From an uncultured Fretibacterium sp. (GTDB taxonomy: Bacteria > Synergistota > Synergistia > Synergistales > Aminobacteriaceae), in the NCBI GenBank assembly GCA_937900285.1, contig CALCEM010000051.1:1-64000 (forward strand): a stretch of DNA of 64,000 nucleotides, given 5' to 3'. Below are positions 43,143-51,768 of the stretch, in pieces. Numbering within the stretch: position 1 is the stretch's first letter; each line of letters opens with the position of its first letter. The notes beneath the pieces are model-generated. The model was not told the origin of the DNA and did no database searches. It saw nothing but the letters and a program-made list of their open reading frames with translations. Both the position numbers and the translations under genes were made by a program.

Positions 43143-44511
43143 TTTTCGTTATCCCAAATAATTCGGCAGCTTTTCGCATTAAATCAGACGATGCAAATAA
43201 TATAACGTTATCGCCGGCCAATAATTTCGTAGCACCAGTCGGAACAATAATTTTATTTTCCCTAGCCATGAGAGCTAATAATACACCTTTTTGTAATTTT
43301 AATTCTGCTAGAGTTTTGCCGGTTAACTCGTTATTTTCTGGCATGATAAACTCCAACATTTCGGCGTTAATTTCTTCTATTATCGAGAGTGCTCGCGAAT
43401 GTCCGGGATAATGCACGACTCTTAAAATTAATGATGCAAGTGCTTCATTAGGGTCGACCGTAGCGATTTCCAATTTTTCGGATAAATCTTGATAGCGTTT
43501 CTGTTTTATGATAGCGATTGATTTTTTAACGCCCATTTTTTTAGCTAGCCCGGCATAAATTAAATTAATTTCGTCCGAATCAGTAGCGCAGACATATCCA
43601 TCAGCTTCTTCAATGCCTTCATCGGATAATAATTTTTTATCAGCGCCATCCCCGTTTAATACTAATGCTTCCCCTAATTCTTCGGCTAAACGTTCGCATT
43701 TTAATACATCTTTTTCGATTAATCTTAATTGAACGTTTCCAAAATCGCGCCTAATACCTTGAGCAATTTGAGTTCCTAATTTACCGCCGCCGACAATGAA
43801 GAGTTTTTTTAATTTTTGAGTTTCAGCTTCAGGGTTAAATAATTCTTCGAGCTGCCAGACTAAATTTTTAAGAGTAACAACGTAACAGGTGTCCCCCTCT
43901 TTTAAAACAGTAAAGCCGTTTGGTACAATTCCCTCACCTTTTTCATTTTCGACGTAAACAATAACGACGGTTAAATTTTTATAAATAGTGCGAATATCTT
44001 TAAGAGCGACATTAATCAGGGGTGAATTTTTTTGAATTTTGAACGTGTAAATGACGGCTCTACCGTTTAATAATTCGGCTGTATGAGTAGCAGAACTGAC
44101 GGCCAATAAATTTAAAACTTCCCTAGCGATAGATCGTTCAGGAGAGATCATTAAGTCGATGCCTAATTTTTTGCCCCAGTCCGGAGAGTCTGTGAACTCT
44201 AAATTTTTAGCGCGAGAAATAATTCTCTGAACGCCGGCATTATGAGCGATCCAACAAGATAACATATTAACTTCATCGTGATTAGTGCAAGCTATCATAA
44301 TATCAACGTTATTATTTTTGTTTATACCGGCCTGCGCTAAAACTTGAGGTCTTGATCCGTTCCCCTGAATAACTTGTACATCGAGTTCGTCCTGAACATT
44401 TTTAACGTTATCGGGATTTTGTTCGACCATATAAACGTCATGGCCTTCAGATGTTAAGGTGTTAGCGATATATTTACCGACTTCCCCAGCGCCTACAATT
44501 ACGATTTTCAA
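43132..44511 (-). CDS. trkA: Trk system regulatory subunit TrkA
   Basis: TrkA is the cytosolic NAD(H)/nucleotide-binding gate of TrkH. It has two RCK domain pairs, each with a Rossmann motif: MKIVIVGAGEVGKYIA at the N-terminus and LFIVGGGKLGTQIAQG near residue 237. Each is followed by a TrkA_C domain (the second near residue 380). The 459 residues match full-length TrkA. The start is TTG 44511. Its stop region overlaps the start of trkH by 11 bases. Confidence 0.93.
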   Translation of the reverse strand: MKIVIVGAGEVGKYIANTLTSEGHDVYMVEQNPDNVKNVQDELDVQVIQGNGSRPQVLAQAGINKNNNVDIMIACTNHDEVNMLSCWIAHNAGVQRIISRAKNLEFTDSPDWGKKLGIDLMISPERSIAREVLNLLAVSSATHTAELLNGRAVIYTFKIQKNSPLINVALKDIRTIYKNLTVVIVYVENEKGEGIVPNGFTVLKEGDTCYVVTLKNLVWQLEELFNPEAETQKLKKLFIVGGGKLGTQIAQGIRRDFGNVQLRLIEKDVLKCERLAEELGEALVLNGDGADKKLLSDEGIEEADGYVCATDSDEINLIYAGLAKKMGVKKSIAIIKQKRYQDLSEKLEIATVDPNEALASLILRVVHYPGHSRALSIIEEINAEMLEFIMPENNELTGKTLAELKLQKGVLLALMARENKIIVPTGATKLLAGDNVILFASSDLMRKAAELFGITKNEN

Positions 44512-44537
44512 GAATAAAAACCCTCCTTAAAAAGAAA

Positions 44538-45287
44538 TTAAAACCATTTACAGAGGAACATGGCCGAAGGTTTTAAAATAGTATTATTATTATCGTGTAA
44601 AATTTTATACATGAAAGTTTTATTATCGTTATTTAAATTATAAATTTGAATTTTAACATTTTCGTTTAATTTAGCTCCTGATCTGAACGATGCGTAAATA
44701 TATTTTAAATTGCAGTTCAACAAATTTATTTCATTTGGAGCATTATCAAAAATCCATTCGAAGTAAGCCGAATTATTTACGTGTGAATTATAATCGCAGT
44801 CATGAAATTTTACAGTTTTTGTGAATTCTTTTACGCATTCCGACTCCGAATTAATTACGGGAATATTATAAAAATCCGGCGTAATTTTTTTTGTATCGCG
44901 TTTTAACAATTCCGGTAAATGTTGAACTGGTTTAACCGGGCGTTTAGAATTTAAATTAAATAATATCCAGGATGTTTTAGCTTGAGCGGTTAAAATATTA
45001 TTTTTCACGACCTGAAAGATTCTCAGCGAATTAAAGCCGTGCTCTGGGTCATGAAAAGTATTTAAAATAAACTCTTCGTCAATTTTAGGAAGCTCGGAAA
45101 AAAACTCAATTTCGTATTTTGTTAATATCCAAGCGAACCCCTTTTTAAATAATTCTGACGTATTTCCCTCTAAATCTTCAACGGCTAAGCTTGCGGAGTC
45201 CTGAAAATAATTCAATAAGCTTCTTAATTTAATATATCCTGTGCAGGATGTATCAGACGGTAAAACTTTTAAAATTCTTGAGAACAT
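44538..45287 (-). CDS. Acyl-ACP thioesterase (hot-dog fold)
   Basis: The 249-residue protein has two hot-dog domains of the acyl-ACP thioesterase family. The first contains FKKGFAWILTKYEIEFFSELP; the second has KFHDCDYNSHVNNSAYFEWIF with the conserved Asn/His pattern. Such enzymes free fatty acids from ACP, for recycling or lipid export. A link with the lipid operon at 25-32 kb is possible but not shown. It overlaps nusB by 19 bases. Confidence 0.8.
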   Translation of the reverse strand: MFSRILKVLPSDTSCTGYIKLRSLLNYFQDSASLAVEDLEGNTSELFKKGFAWILTKYEIEFFSELPKIDEEFILNTFHDPEHGFNSLRIFQVVKNNILTAQAKTSWILFNLNSKRPVKPVQHLPELLKRDTKKITPDFYNIPVINSESECVKEFTKTVKFHDCDYNSHVNNSAYFEWIFDNAPNEINLLNCNLKYIYASFRSGAKLNENVKIQIYNLNNDNKTFMYKILHDNNNTILKPSAMFLCKWF

Positions 45288-45736
45288 GATTTATATTCGC
45301 GTAAAATTTTAGCCAGCACACCATTAACGAAGCGCGGAGAGTTTTCAGTGCCGAAATTGCTAGCGAGGGACACGGCTTCAGAAATAGCGGACTGAGGCGG
45401 TAAATTTTTTATTATGAAGGCTTCGAGAATGCACAATTTTAAAATAGTTCTGTCAACGTTTACCATTCTTTCGGGTCTCCAATTAGTGACGGATTTTAAT
45501 AAAGTTTCGTCTATTTGGTCTTTATGCAGAAAAAAATTTGATACGAGTTCTTTACAATATTCTTTAACCTCTTGAGATTCATTAATAGAAATTTCGTCCA
45601 TGTTTAGAAATAGTTCTAAAGCGCTTTTAATATTTTCTTCCGGCTTTAAATCAACAGAGTATAAAAACTGTACAGCTAATTCACGAGCGCGGTGACGATT
45701 TTTAAATTTAGCTTTGTGAATAATTTTTTTAATCAT
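45269..45736 (-). CDS. nusB: Transcription antitermination factor NusB
   Basis: NusB joins NusE (S10) at boxA RNA to prevent early termination in rRNA operons. The 155-residue helical protein begins RHRARELAVQFLYSVDL near residue 14 and has NWRPERMVNVDRTILKLCILE near residue 85 and SAISEAVSLASNFGTENSPRFVNGVL near 117 (cited in parts). It follows a small membrane gene with an 8-base overlap. The asp23-X-nusB order is common in Firmicutes and relatives. Confidence 0.92.
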   Translation of the reverse strand: MIKKIIHKAKFKNRHRARELAVQFLYSVDLKPEENIKSALELFLNMDEISINESQEVKEYCKELVSNFFLHKDQIDETLLKSVTNWRPERMVNVDRTILKLCILEAFIIKNLPPQSAISEAVSLASNFGTENSPRFVNGVLAKILREYKSCSQEF

Positions 45737-46184
45737 GATGTTTAAATTTATAAATTAAATCCGGTAAATAATTCAGAACTCTGACGATGAACCAAGTTAC
45801 AGCCCCCCAAAAGGAAGTCCAGAAAAAAGAATCCAGACCTCCGCAGATAATAATTGCAGCTGATGAGACGATAAAGCCCCAAGTAAAAGGATTTATTAAA
45901 ATTTCGGAGAAGCTTCCTGAACGTTCGACCCAAATAACGGAAGTATTAAACCCGATTGGCTTAAAAATATTCTGTAAATGTTCTTCGATTTTAATTTTAG
46001 AATCAGGTTTTATATTTTCGCCGGAAATCACAACGGTCAAATTTGAATTATTATTATTATTGTTCAGCGATAAATTACAAATATCCAGCCCGGATTTAAA
46101 AATAATATCCGTGAAATTTTTTATGCATTTATCTGAAATTTTTACGATTCCGCAGGGAGTATTTTTCCAAGTGAAATAATACAT
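45729..46184 (-). CDS. Small membrane protein of unknown function between asp23 and nusB
   Basis: The 151-residue protein is not recognised as a named family. Residues 1-95 look like a soluble domain with an Asn-rich patch (NNNNNNSN). Two hydrophobic helices follow (FTWGFIVSSAAIIICGGL and FFWTSFWGAVTWFIV), then a basic end (LIYKFKHHD). It sits between an Asp23 protein and NusB. A membrane partner of Asp23 (an AmaP-like role) is possible by position, but the sequence does not show it. Overlaps nusB by 8 bases; gap to asp23 is 8 bases. Confidence 0.6.
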   Translation of the reverse strand: MYYFTWKNTPCGIVKISDKCIKNFTDIIFKSGLDICNLSLNNNNNNSNLTVVISGENIKPDSKIKIEEHLQNIFKPIGFNTSVIWVERSGSFSEILINPFTWGFIVSSAAIIICGGLDSFFWTSFWGAVTWFIVRVLNYLPDLIYKFKHHD

Positions 46185-46192
46185 AATATATT

Positions 46193-46597
46193 TTAATCTC
46201 CGTCATCAAGATTTTCCGGTTTTTCGAATTCCAGCTGTAAATTTTTCATGTCGGGAGTTGTATAAATTCCGAGCACGTTAATATTAACAGCTTTAACTTC
46301 ATAGCCTGTATAACGTTCTAAATTATCCTTTACTTTTTCCTGAACGTCCCAAGCCAAATCCGGAATGCGCTGTCCGTATTTCACGAGTACATCAGCGTCA
46401 ACGTTAATAATTCCTTTTGAGTGTTCGACATAAACTTTAATACTTCCGAATTTTCTTGTCATGCTGAATTTATTGGCCGGCTTAACAGGGATTTTAATAT
46501 TTTGAATACCCTGAATAGTTTTTTTAGCAAGCTCAATAATAACGTCTTCGGAAATATGTATTAAACCCCCGTTTAATTTTTTATCGTCAGGAGACAA
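46193..46597 (-). CDS. Asp23/Gls24-family envelope stress protein
   Basis: The 134-residue protein has the Asp23 domain: GLIHISEDVIIELAKKTIQG near residue 10 and GIINVDADVLVKYGQRIPDLA near residue 65, ending in EVKAVNINVLGIY. Asp23 proteins sit at the membrane in Firmicutes and respond to cell-wall stress. Start TTG 46597, with an AAAGGAAA Shine-Dalgarno that is part of the end of efp. The small membrane gene follows. Confidence 0.82.
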   Translation of the reverse strand: MSPDDKKLNGGLIHISEDVIIELAKKTIQGIQNIKIPVKPANKFSMTRKFGSIKVYVEHSKGIINVDADVLVKYGQRIPDLAWDVQEKVKDNLERYTGYEVKAVNINVLGIYTTPDMKNLQLEFEKPENLDDGD

Positions 46598-46603
46598 TTT
46601 AAA

Positions 46604-47182
46604 TTAATTTCCTTTTTTAGCGCGTTCCAAATATAAACCTGAACGGGTATCGATGACAATATCTTCGTCAGGTTGAACGAAAACGGGAACAGTTACGACG
46701 AGTCCGGTTTCGAGGGTAGCAGGTTTACCGCCGCCTGTAACGGTATCGCCTTTAAAGCTTGGAGGTGTGTCAATAACTTTCATAATGACGCTTTTAGGCA
46801 ATTCGATGCCCATTACTTTACCTTCAAAAAATTCAATTTGAATCTCCAGGTTGTCGACCAAATATTTCACGGCATCGCCCAAAACCTGAGGGGACAATTT
46901 CATCTCTTCGTAAGTTGCTAAATCTAAAAATACATAATCTTCGCCATTTCTATAAGAATATTGAGCGGGTTTATCTTCATAAATAATGCGTTCGAATTTT
47001 TCGCCGGGTTTAAAAGAATTTTCGACAATTGCCCCGCTTTCAACGTTACGTAATTTAGTGCGGACTACAGCGCCGCCGCGTCCCATTTTGTGGTGATCAT
47101 ATTCTACGATTTCCCAAATACCATCTTGCCAGCGTAATTTTAAACCTACATAAAAATCTGTTGTATCGACTACTTGAGCCAT
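46604..47182 (-). CDS. efp: Elongation factor P
   Basis: EF-P rescues ribosomes stalled at polyproline stretches. From ATG 47182, 16 bases... counted to the TAGGAGG Shine-Dalgarno at about 10 bases upstream, the protein has 192 residues, the usual length; an earlier in-frame start would add a spurious hydrophobic leader. The fold has the KOW-like domain, then two OB domains. The loop that enters the peptidyl-transferase centre reads HHKMGRGGAVVRTKL, so the position equal to E. coli Lys34 is Arg35. This resembles the Arg loop of EarP-type (rhamnosylated) EF-P and not the Lys loop of EpmA types. It follows the secretin gene by 49 bases. Confidence 0.93.
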   Translation of the reverse strand: MAQVVDTTDFYVGLKLRWQDGIWEIVEYDHHKMGRGGAVVRTKLRNVESGAIVENSFKPGEKFERIIYEDKPAQYSYRNGEDYVFLDLATYEEMKLSPQVLGDAVKYLVDNLEIQIEFFEGKVMGIELPKSVIMKVIDTPPSFKGDTVTGGGKPATLETGLVVTVPVFVQPDEDIVIDTRSGLYLERAKKGN

Positions 47183-47231
47183 TATAAAAAAACCTCCTAG
47201 AAAAAAAATTATTATTATTATCTTTTTGAGT

Positions 47232-48851
47232 TCAAGGACTGTCAAGAATATAAGGAGTTATAACCATTACGACCTGAGTTTTATTATTATCGTCATATTT
47301 ATATTTAAACAGTCCGCCGATTAGAGGTAAATCGCCCAAAATTGGGAATTTAATTTTTTGTTTGCTTTTATTTTCGTGATACAGTCCGCCAATAACAAAG
47401 GGCATTCCGTCATGTACATGTAATTCTGTTTCAACGGATCTATTTGAAGCGCGAGGCATAATTTCGCCGTTACTTCCGGGTGAAAGCCCTATAATTTCGC
47501 CGGTTTTAATATTTATTTTGAGGTTTATAAAATTATTATTTCCGATTCTTGGCGTAAAAATTAATTGCGGTCCTATAGTCATAGTGTTCCAAGTTACATC
47601 GCCTTCGTCATCTCGTTGAGAAATATAGGGATAATCTTCAGTTAATGAGATTTTAGCCTGTGCTCCGTCTAAAGCGATAACGGCCGGATTTGCGATAATA
47701 TTACCTTTTCCCCGACTTTCCAATAAAGTAAAAGTTTGTTCAATTTGCCTGGCAGCTTTTTCGCCGAAATAACTTATAAAGCCGGAGCCGGAATTAAAAT
47801 TAAATTTAATATGATCATAAGCTGCGTTTAGACCTGTTTCAATATCGGAAGTTGCGGAGCTGTTAAATTCGAAAATGCTTGCTTTAATCATGACTTGTTT
47901 ACCAGGTTTATCGATGTTCTGAATTAAATTTGATATTTCGTTTAATTTAGCGGGATTAGCTTTAACGTAAATTTTTTTTAATCTTGCGTCAACAATAATA
48001 TTTTTGTCCTGAACATTTTCCAAAGTTTTAACGATTGATTTAACTTGAGCGGGATCGGCCCAAGAGATATTAAAAATTTTAGTTTCATTGCCGCCTGAAA
48101 ATTTTAATAAACCTTCGCGAGTTCCAAAAATTAAAGTATTCTCATCAATTGGATAACATGAAAACCCGTAAGCTGTCATTAAATAATTAAAAGCGTCATC
48201 AGCCCGAATATTATTTAACGAGATAGTTACATCATTTGATGAGGGCAAAGAGGGGTCAATTAAAATATTATATCCGGTTCGTTCTCCTATTAATCTCAGA
48301 GCGCCATTAAGCGGAAGCTCGAAGAATTTCAGAGTAATTTTTTTATTGTCATGAAAGGGCAAAATATTTTGAGGTAAATTAATTTTATTTTCGTGTTCTT
48401 GAACATAAAAATTTACTTGTTCGTTAAATTCCGGATTATTATTATTATTTAATTTTGCGCGTAAAATATAACCGCCGTTATAAAATTGATTTGAGCTGAT
48501 TGTAATATTATTTTGTGCTTCAATATGGATTATGGTCAAATTATTTTCAGATTCAATAAAAAATTTTGAGATTGCTGGAGCTGTTTTGCTGTAAATTACT
48601 CCCTGTAAATTTATATTATTTAAATTATTTTCGTAGCATTTGCAATTTTCGAGCAGGATTTTTAATTTATTATCGTCATAAAATATTTTTGGTTCTGGTA
48701 AGTTGCGACCGTATAATTTTAAAATAAATTCGTCTGACCCCAGCTGAAAGATTTTCAAATCGTTTAAACTTGATGCGAATAGATTTTTATTTAAATTCAG
48801 GAGGAGGATCAACGCCAAAATAATTATTTTAAGAATAAATAACCTTTTCAA
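47232..48851 (-). CDS. Secretin (PilQ/GspD-like outer-membrane pore)
   Basis: The 539-residue protein has a signal peptide (FILKIIILALILLLNLNKNLFA) and an N-terminal beta-domain of AMIN type. An STN-like domain follows near residue 195 (LNGALRLIGERTGYNILIDP), then a secretin N0/N1 region. The secretin core covers residues 300-535 and contains SRGKGNIIANPAV near 385 and FVIGGLYHE near 490. It forms the outer-membrane ring of a type IV pilus or type II secretion system. The start is a TTG with a weak Shine-Dalgarno. A MITE-like element ends just 16 bases upstream. Confidence 0.85.
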   Translation of the reverse strand: MKRLFILKIIILALILLLNLNKNLFASSLNDLKIFQLGSDEFILKLYGRNLPEPKIFYDDNKLKILLENCKCYENNLNNINLQGVIYSKTAPAISKFFIESENNLTIIHIEAQNNITISSNQFYNGGYILRAKLNNNNNPEFNEQVNFYVQEHENKINLPQNILPFHDNKKITLKFFELPLNGALRLIGERTGYNILIDPSLPSSNDVTISLNNIRADDAFNYLMTAYGFSCYPIDENTLIFGTREGLLKFSGGNETKIFNISWADPAQVKSIVKTLENVQDKNIIVDARLKKIYVKANPAKLNEISNLIQNIDKPGKQVMIKASIFEFNSSATSDIETGLNAAYDHIKFNFNSGSGFISYFGEKAARQIEQTFTLLESRGKGNIIANPAVIALDGAQAKISLTEDYPYISQRDDEGDVTWNTMTIGPQLIFTPRIGNNNFINLKINIKTGEIIGLSPGSNGEIMPRASNRSVETELHVHDGMPFVIGGLYHENKSKQKIKFPILGDLPLIGGLFKYKYDDNNKTQVVMVITPYILDSP

Positions 48852-48866
48852 GATATAAATATAAAT

Positions 48867-49206
48867 CCGTTACAGAAAACTTATAAAAAGTTATAAATCA
48901 ACCCTTATGTTTCATTCCTTGTTCAACGCGTCCGCTTTCGCTTATAAAACTTGCTACTTACGTTTGGTGTAACGCTCCGAAGGCTTCAGTTCCCGACTAA
49001 CGTATCGGTACATCAGACTTTAAGACTGATTAAATTTTGCTATGAAAGGTTGAATATTTTACGGACAAAACCTGTCAGCTTGGTTTCTGCTTTTAATTTT
49101 TTTCTTCGTCCAACCGCTTATATTCAGTCCTCAATGCTTAACACCGCTAAAATTCTAATCTGCCGTCTGCCCTAAGTCAAGTTGATTTATAAAAATTCTG
49201 TAACGG
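48867..49206. mobile_element. MITE-like element with terminal inverted repeats
   Basis: This stretch of about 340 bases holds no plausible gene. Its ends are inverted copies: CCGTTACAGAA...ATAAATCAAC at 48867-48902 and GTTGATTTAT...TTCTGTAACGG at 49181-49206. The outer 11 and inner 10 bases match; the middle differs in length (15 versus 5 bases). The interior is more GC-balanced than the flanks and contains short palindromes. The size, inverted ends and non-coding core fit a miniature inverted-repeat element or the trimmed remains of an insertion sequence. A clear target-site duplication was not seen. The rest of the gap (49207-49387) is AT-rich with a TATAAT at 49344-49349. Confidence 0.55.
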
Positions 49207-49387
49207 CTTTCACCTTCCTTTCATAAAGTTATAATTTCTCTGCAAATTTTATATGACTTTATAATTTATTTTTAGCTGTTAGTCAACCTCTCAAATTTTG
49301 ATGATTCGTAATTTTATCATGAAATATTTAACGCAAAATGATTTATAATTTCATAGCAGTAAAATAATATAAATTGAGGTTGACAAA

Positions 49388-50409
49388 ATGCAAAACGGCA
49401 TCAAAATAGAGCAGAGCAGAGCAATAATACTCCTTTAATAAGCGTAATTATTCCAGTTTATAACGTAGAGAAATATTTAAATAAATGCGTTGAAAGCATA
49501 ATTAATCAAACTTACAAAAATCTCGAAATAATTTTAATTGACGACGGTTCCCCAGACAAATGTCCCCAAATTTGCGACGACTGGGTGAAAAAAGATCCCA
49601 GAATAAAAACATTTCACAAAATTAATGAAGGTTTATATTCAGCTCGCAATGTCGGTTTGGATAATGCACACGGAGAATTTATATTTTGTATCGACAGCGA
49701 TGATTATATGAGGCTCGACACGTTAAAAATTTTGTATGATTTAATTTGCGAGTACGATGCTGATATTGTTCAATGCAATTTTCAAAAAGTCGATGAAGAC
49801 GGAAATTTAATTTTTAGCAACAATGATGAATTTGACGAAAATATAATTTATGTTTACACGCGTGACGAAGCTTTTAAAGCCGTGAACAAACCCCACGAGA
49901 TCACAACGATTTCGTGGGGAAAGCTTTTTAAGTCTAACATATTTAAAAATTTACGCTACCCAAAATGCAGAATACACGAAGACGAATATTTAATACATCA
50001 CGTGATCGGCAACGCAAATAAAGTTATCGTAACTGGGAAAAAATTGTATATGTATTTACAGCGCAATAATAGTTTAATGGGAAATATTAAGACAAAATTT
50101 TATGAGTGGCGTTACAACGATGTTTTTGGGGCTTATTTGGACAGGTATGAATATTTTAAGCAGATCAATAATTCCGAAATGACTGAGGATACAAGAATTT
50201 TTATATACGGTTTCACGTTGAGCATGATCGGCGGTGGAAGCTATATCAAACATAAAAAATTTTTCGACGAAAAAATAAAATTGACGCTCGAATTATTAAA
50301 GGAATCCCAAAAATTTAAATCGAGATTAAGGCCGTTAAAAATTTATTATTGCCTGTTGAAAAATATCGTGAAACATTTTCTGCATAGGTTTCCTATGGAT
50401 CAAGATTAA
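49388..50409 (+). pseudogene. Family 2 glycosyltransferase, frameshifted at an AGAGC repeat (phase-off)
   Basis: A GAGG Shine-Dalgarno lies 8 bases before ATG 49388, but its frame ends at TAA after 16 codons. The frame that follows codes a clear GT2 protein: ISVIIPVYNVEKYL, LIDDGSPDKC, NVGLDNAHGEFI and FCIDSDDYM with the DXD-type Asp pair. This GT2 frame has no ATG, GTG or TTG before GTG 49585, which would drop the first nucleotide-binding strands. Between the ATG and the GT2 core stand three AGAGC units. Removing one unit, or adding two, joins the ATG to the GT2 frame exactly. The gene is therefore best read as a phase-variable glycosyltransferase in the off state. The part from 49585 to 50409 is open. 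Confidence 0.75.
49408..49422 (+). repeat. (AGAGC)3 pentanucleotide repeat at the glycosyltransferase start
   Basis: Three perfect AGAGC units (49408-49422) lie 17 bases after the ATG's last base. A single-unit change alters the reading frame. The copy number is low, so the locus is short for a switching tract. Confidence 0.75.
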
Positions 50410-50500
50410 TTAAATAAAATATTTTCCAGTTTCATAAAAATTTATAATTACATGTTATCATTACTAATTATTTTTTACGAAAGCACGGGATTAAATTTAA

Positions 50501-50986
50501 ATGACAGAAAAAATTATAAAAACTCCAAGATTCGGAGAAATATTTTATAAAGCAGAAGATATTTTAACTTTTCCCAGAGGGATTCCTGCATTTGAAAAAT
50601 TTCACGAGTGGATTTTAGTCGGAAGTGATGATAACGCTGTAAAATGGCTTCAAAGTATAGACGATAAAGACATCGCTTTACCAGTAACTTCACCGGACGC
50701 AATTAAGCCGGATTATAATGCGCGCATTCCTGAAGATGAATTAATGTTAATTGGTTCTCGCGATCCTTCAGATTTAGCGTTGTTGATAGTCGTTTCAATT
50801 CCTGAGCTTGCTCCCTGGAACATGACCGCTAATTTACGCGCACCAATAATTTTAAGTCTAAAAACCCGTAAAGCCGTCCAGGTCATCGCCTTAAATGAAG
50901 AATATCCAATTAGGCATATTGTTTTCCCTGAAGATGTCCGCGAAAAAATGAAAGCCTCCGCTTTAAAGGAGGATAAAAAATGTTAG
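50501..50986 (+). CDS. fliW: Flagellar assembly factor FliW
   Basis: FliW binds CsrA and flagellin; it releases CsrA when flagellin is exported. The 161-residue protein has the family beta-barrel: [18 protein letters not shown] near residue 25 and [22 protein letters not shown] (quoted in parts) near residue 97, and [13 protein letters not shown] near residue 133. It overlaps csrA by 7 bases. No flagellar structural gene lies in the window, so its target is inferred from family knowledge. An ACGGG-type weak Shine-Dalgarno precedes ATG 50501. Confidence 0.9.
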   Translation: MTEKIIKTPRFGEIFYKAEDILTFPRGIPAFEKFHEWILVGSDDNAVKWLQSIDDKDIALPVTSPDAIKPDYNARIPEDELMLIGSRDPSDLALLIVVSIPELAPWNMTANLRAPIILSLKTRKAVQVIALNEEYPIRHIVFPEDVREKMKASALKEDKKC

Positions 50987-51255
50987 TACTAAGCAGAAAA
51001 ATTAATGAAAGCATTCAAATCGGAACTGACATCGAAATAATGGTTATTGATGTTCGCGGTGATGTAGTCAGATTGGGAATAACTGCGCCTCAAGCTACTC
51101 AAATTTGGCGTAAAGAATTATGGGACATCATCGTACAGGAAAATAAAGCAGCTGCAGAATTATCAGGATTTAAAGCGACGAAGACTCCATTATTACCAGT
51201 CTCAACATTTTCAAGACTGCCAAAAATTCCAACAGTTAAGCCGGAAAATAATTAA
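50980..51255 (+). CDS. csrA: Translational regulator CsrA
   Basis: CsrA is a dimeric RNA-binding protein that blocks translation of target mRNAs at GGA motifs. [15 protein letters not shown] at the N-terminus and [18 protein letters not shown] are the hallmark, and the Arg-44 region (VRLGITAP) binds RNA. The 91 residues include a C-terminal tail of about 30 residues beyond the usual 61. The AAAGGAGG Shine-Dalgarno lies within fliW's last codons. FliW and CsrA form the known partner pair. Confidence 0.95.
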   Translation: MLVLSRKINESIQIGTDIEIMVIDVRGDVVRLGITAPQATQIWRKELWDIIVQENKAAAELSGFKATKTPLLPVSTFSRLPKIPTVKPENN

Positions 51256-51267
51256 AAATTAAATATC

Positions 51268-51768
51268 ATGAAAAATAAAAATAAAAATAATGTCGCGATA
51301 ATAATCGGCTCTGACAGTGATTTAAATATTGCTGAAAAATCTGCCGAAGTCCTGAAAAAATTAAATATAAATTACGAAATTCATATTATTTCAGCCCACC
51401 GAACTCCGGAACGAGCGAGAGAATTTGCGAAAAGTGCCCGCGAAAAATTTAATATTATTATTGCTATTGCCGGGAAGGCTGCACACTTGGCCGGGGTTTT
51501 GGCTTCATATACTTTAATTCCAGTTATTGGCGTTCCAGTTAAAAGCGATGATCTCGGCGGTTTAGATGCTTTGTTGTCTACTGTTCAAATGCCTTCAGGA
51601 ATCCCGGTCGCTACAGTTGCAATTAACGGCGGTGCAAATGCTGCATGGCTCGGCGCTAGAATTTTGGCTCTGAACGATGAAGATTTATTTTTAAAATTGC
51701 AGGACGAAATAAATTTAATGAACAAAAATATAATTGAGAAGGATAAAAAATTAAATGGACAGTTATAA
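51268..51768 (+). CDS. purE: N5-carboxyaminoimidazole ribonucleotide mutase PurE
   Basis: PurE rearranges N5-CAIR to CAIR in purine synthesis. The 166-residue protein has IIIGSDSDLNIAEKS at the N-terminus, SAHRTPERAREFA near residue 45, and IAIAGKAAHLAGVLAS near 70. VPVKSDDLGGLDALLS and QMPSGIPVATVAINGG complete the active site. It overlaps purM by 14 bases. It heads the purE-M-N/O-H-D run; purC, purF, purL and purQ are not in the window. Confidence 0.95.
   Translation: MKNKNKNNVAIIIGSDSDLNIAEKSAEVLKKLNINYEIHIISAHRTPERAREFAKSAREKFNIIIAIAGKAAHLAGVLASYTLIPVIGVPVKSDDLGGLDALLSTVQMPSGIPVATVAINGGANAAWLGARILALNDEDLFLKLQDEINLMNKNIIEKDKKLNGQL

Noticed and set aside
48951..49175. A 74-codon plus-strand ORF in the gap before the GT2 gene.
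   Set aside because: It has no Shine-Dalgarno, no recognisable motif, and lies wholly inside the inverted-repeat element.
48903..49180. Possible remnant of an IS200/IS605 tnpB 3' end and its guide RNA in the MITE-like region (minus strand peptide SFISESGRVEQGMKHKG).
   Set aside because: All frames carry several stops, no zinc-finger or RuvC motif is readable, and IS200/IS605 elements lack long terminal inverted repeats such as those seen here. Only a weak resemblance remains.
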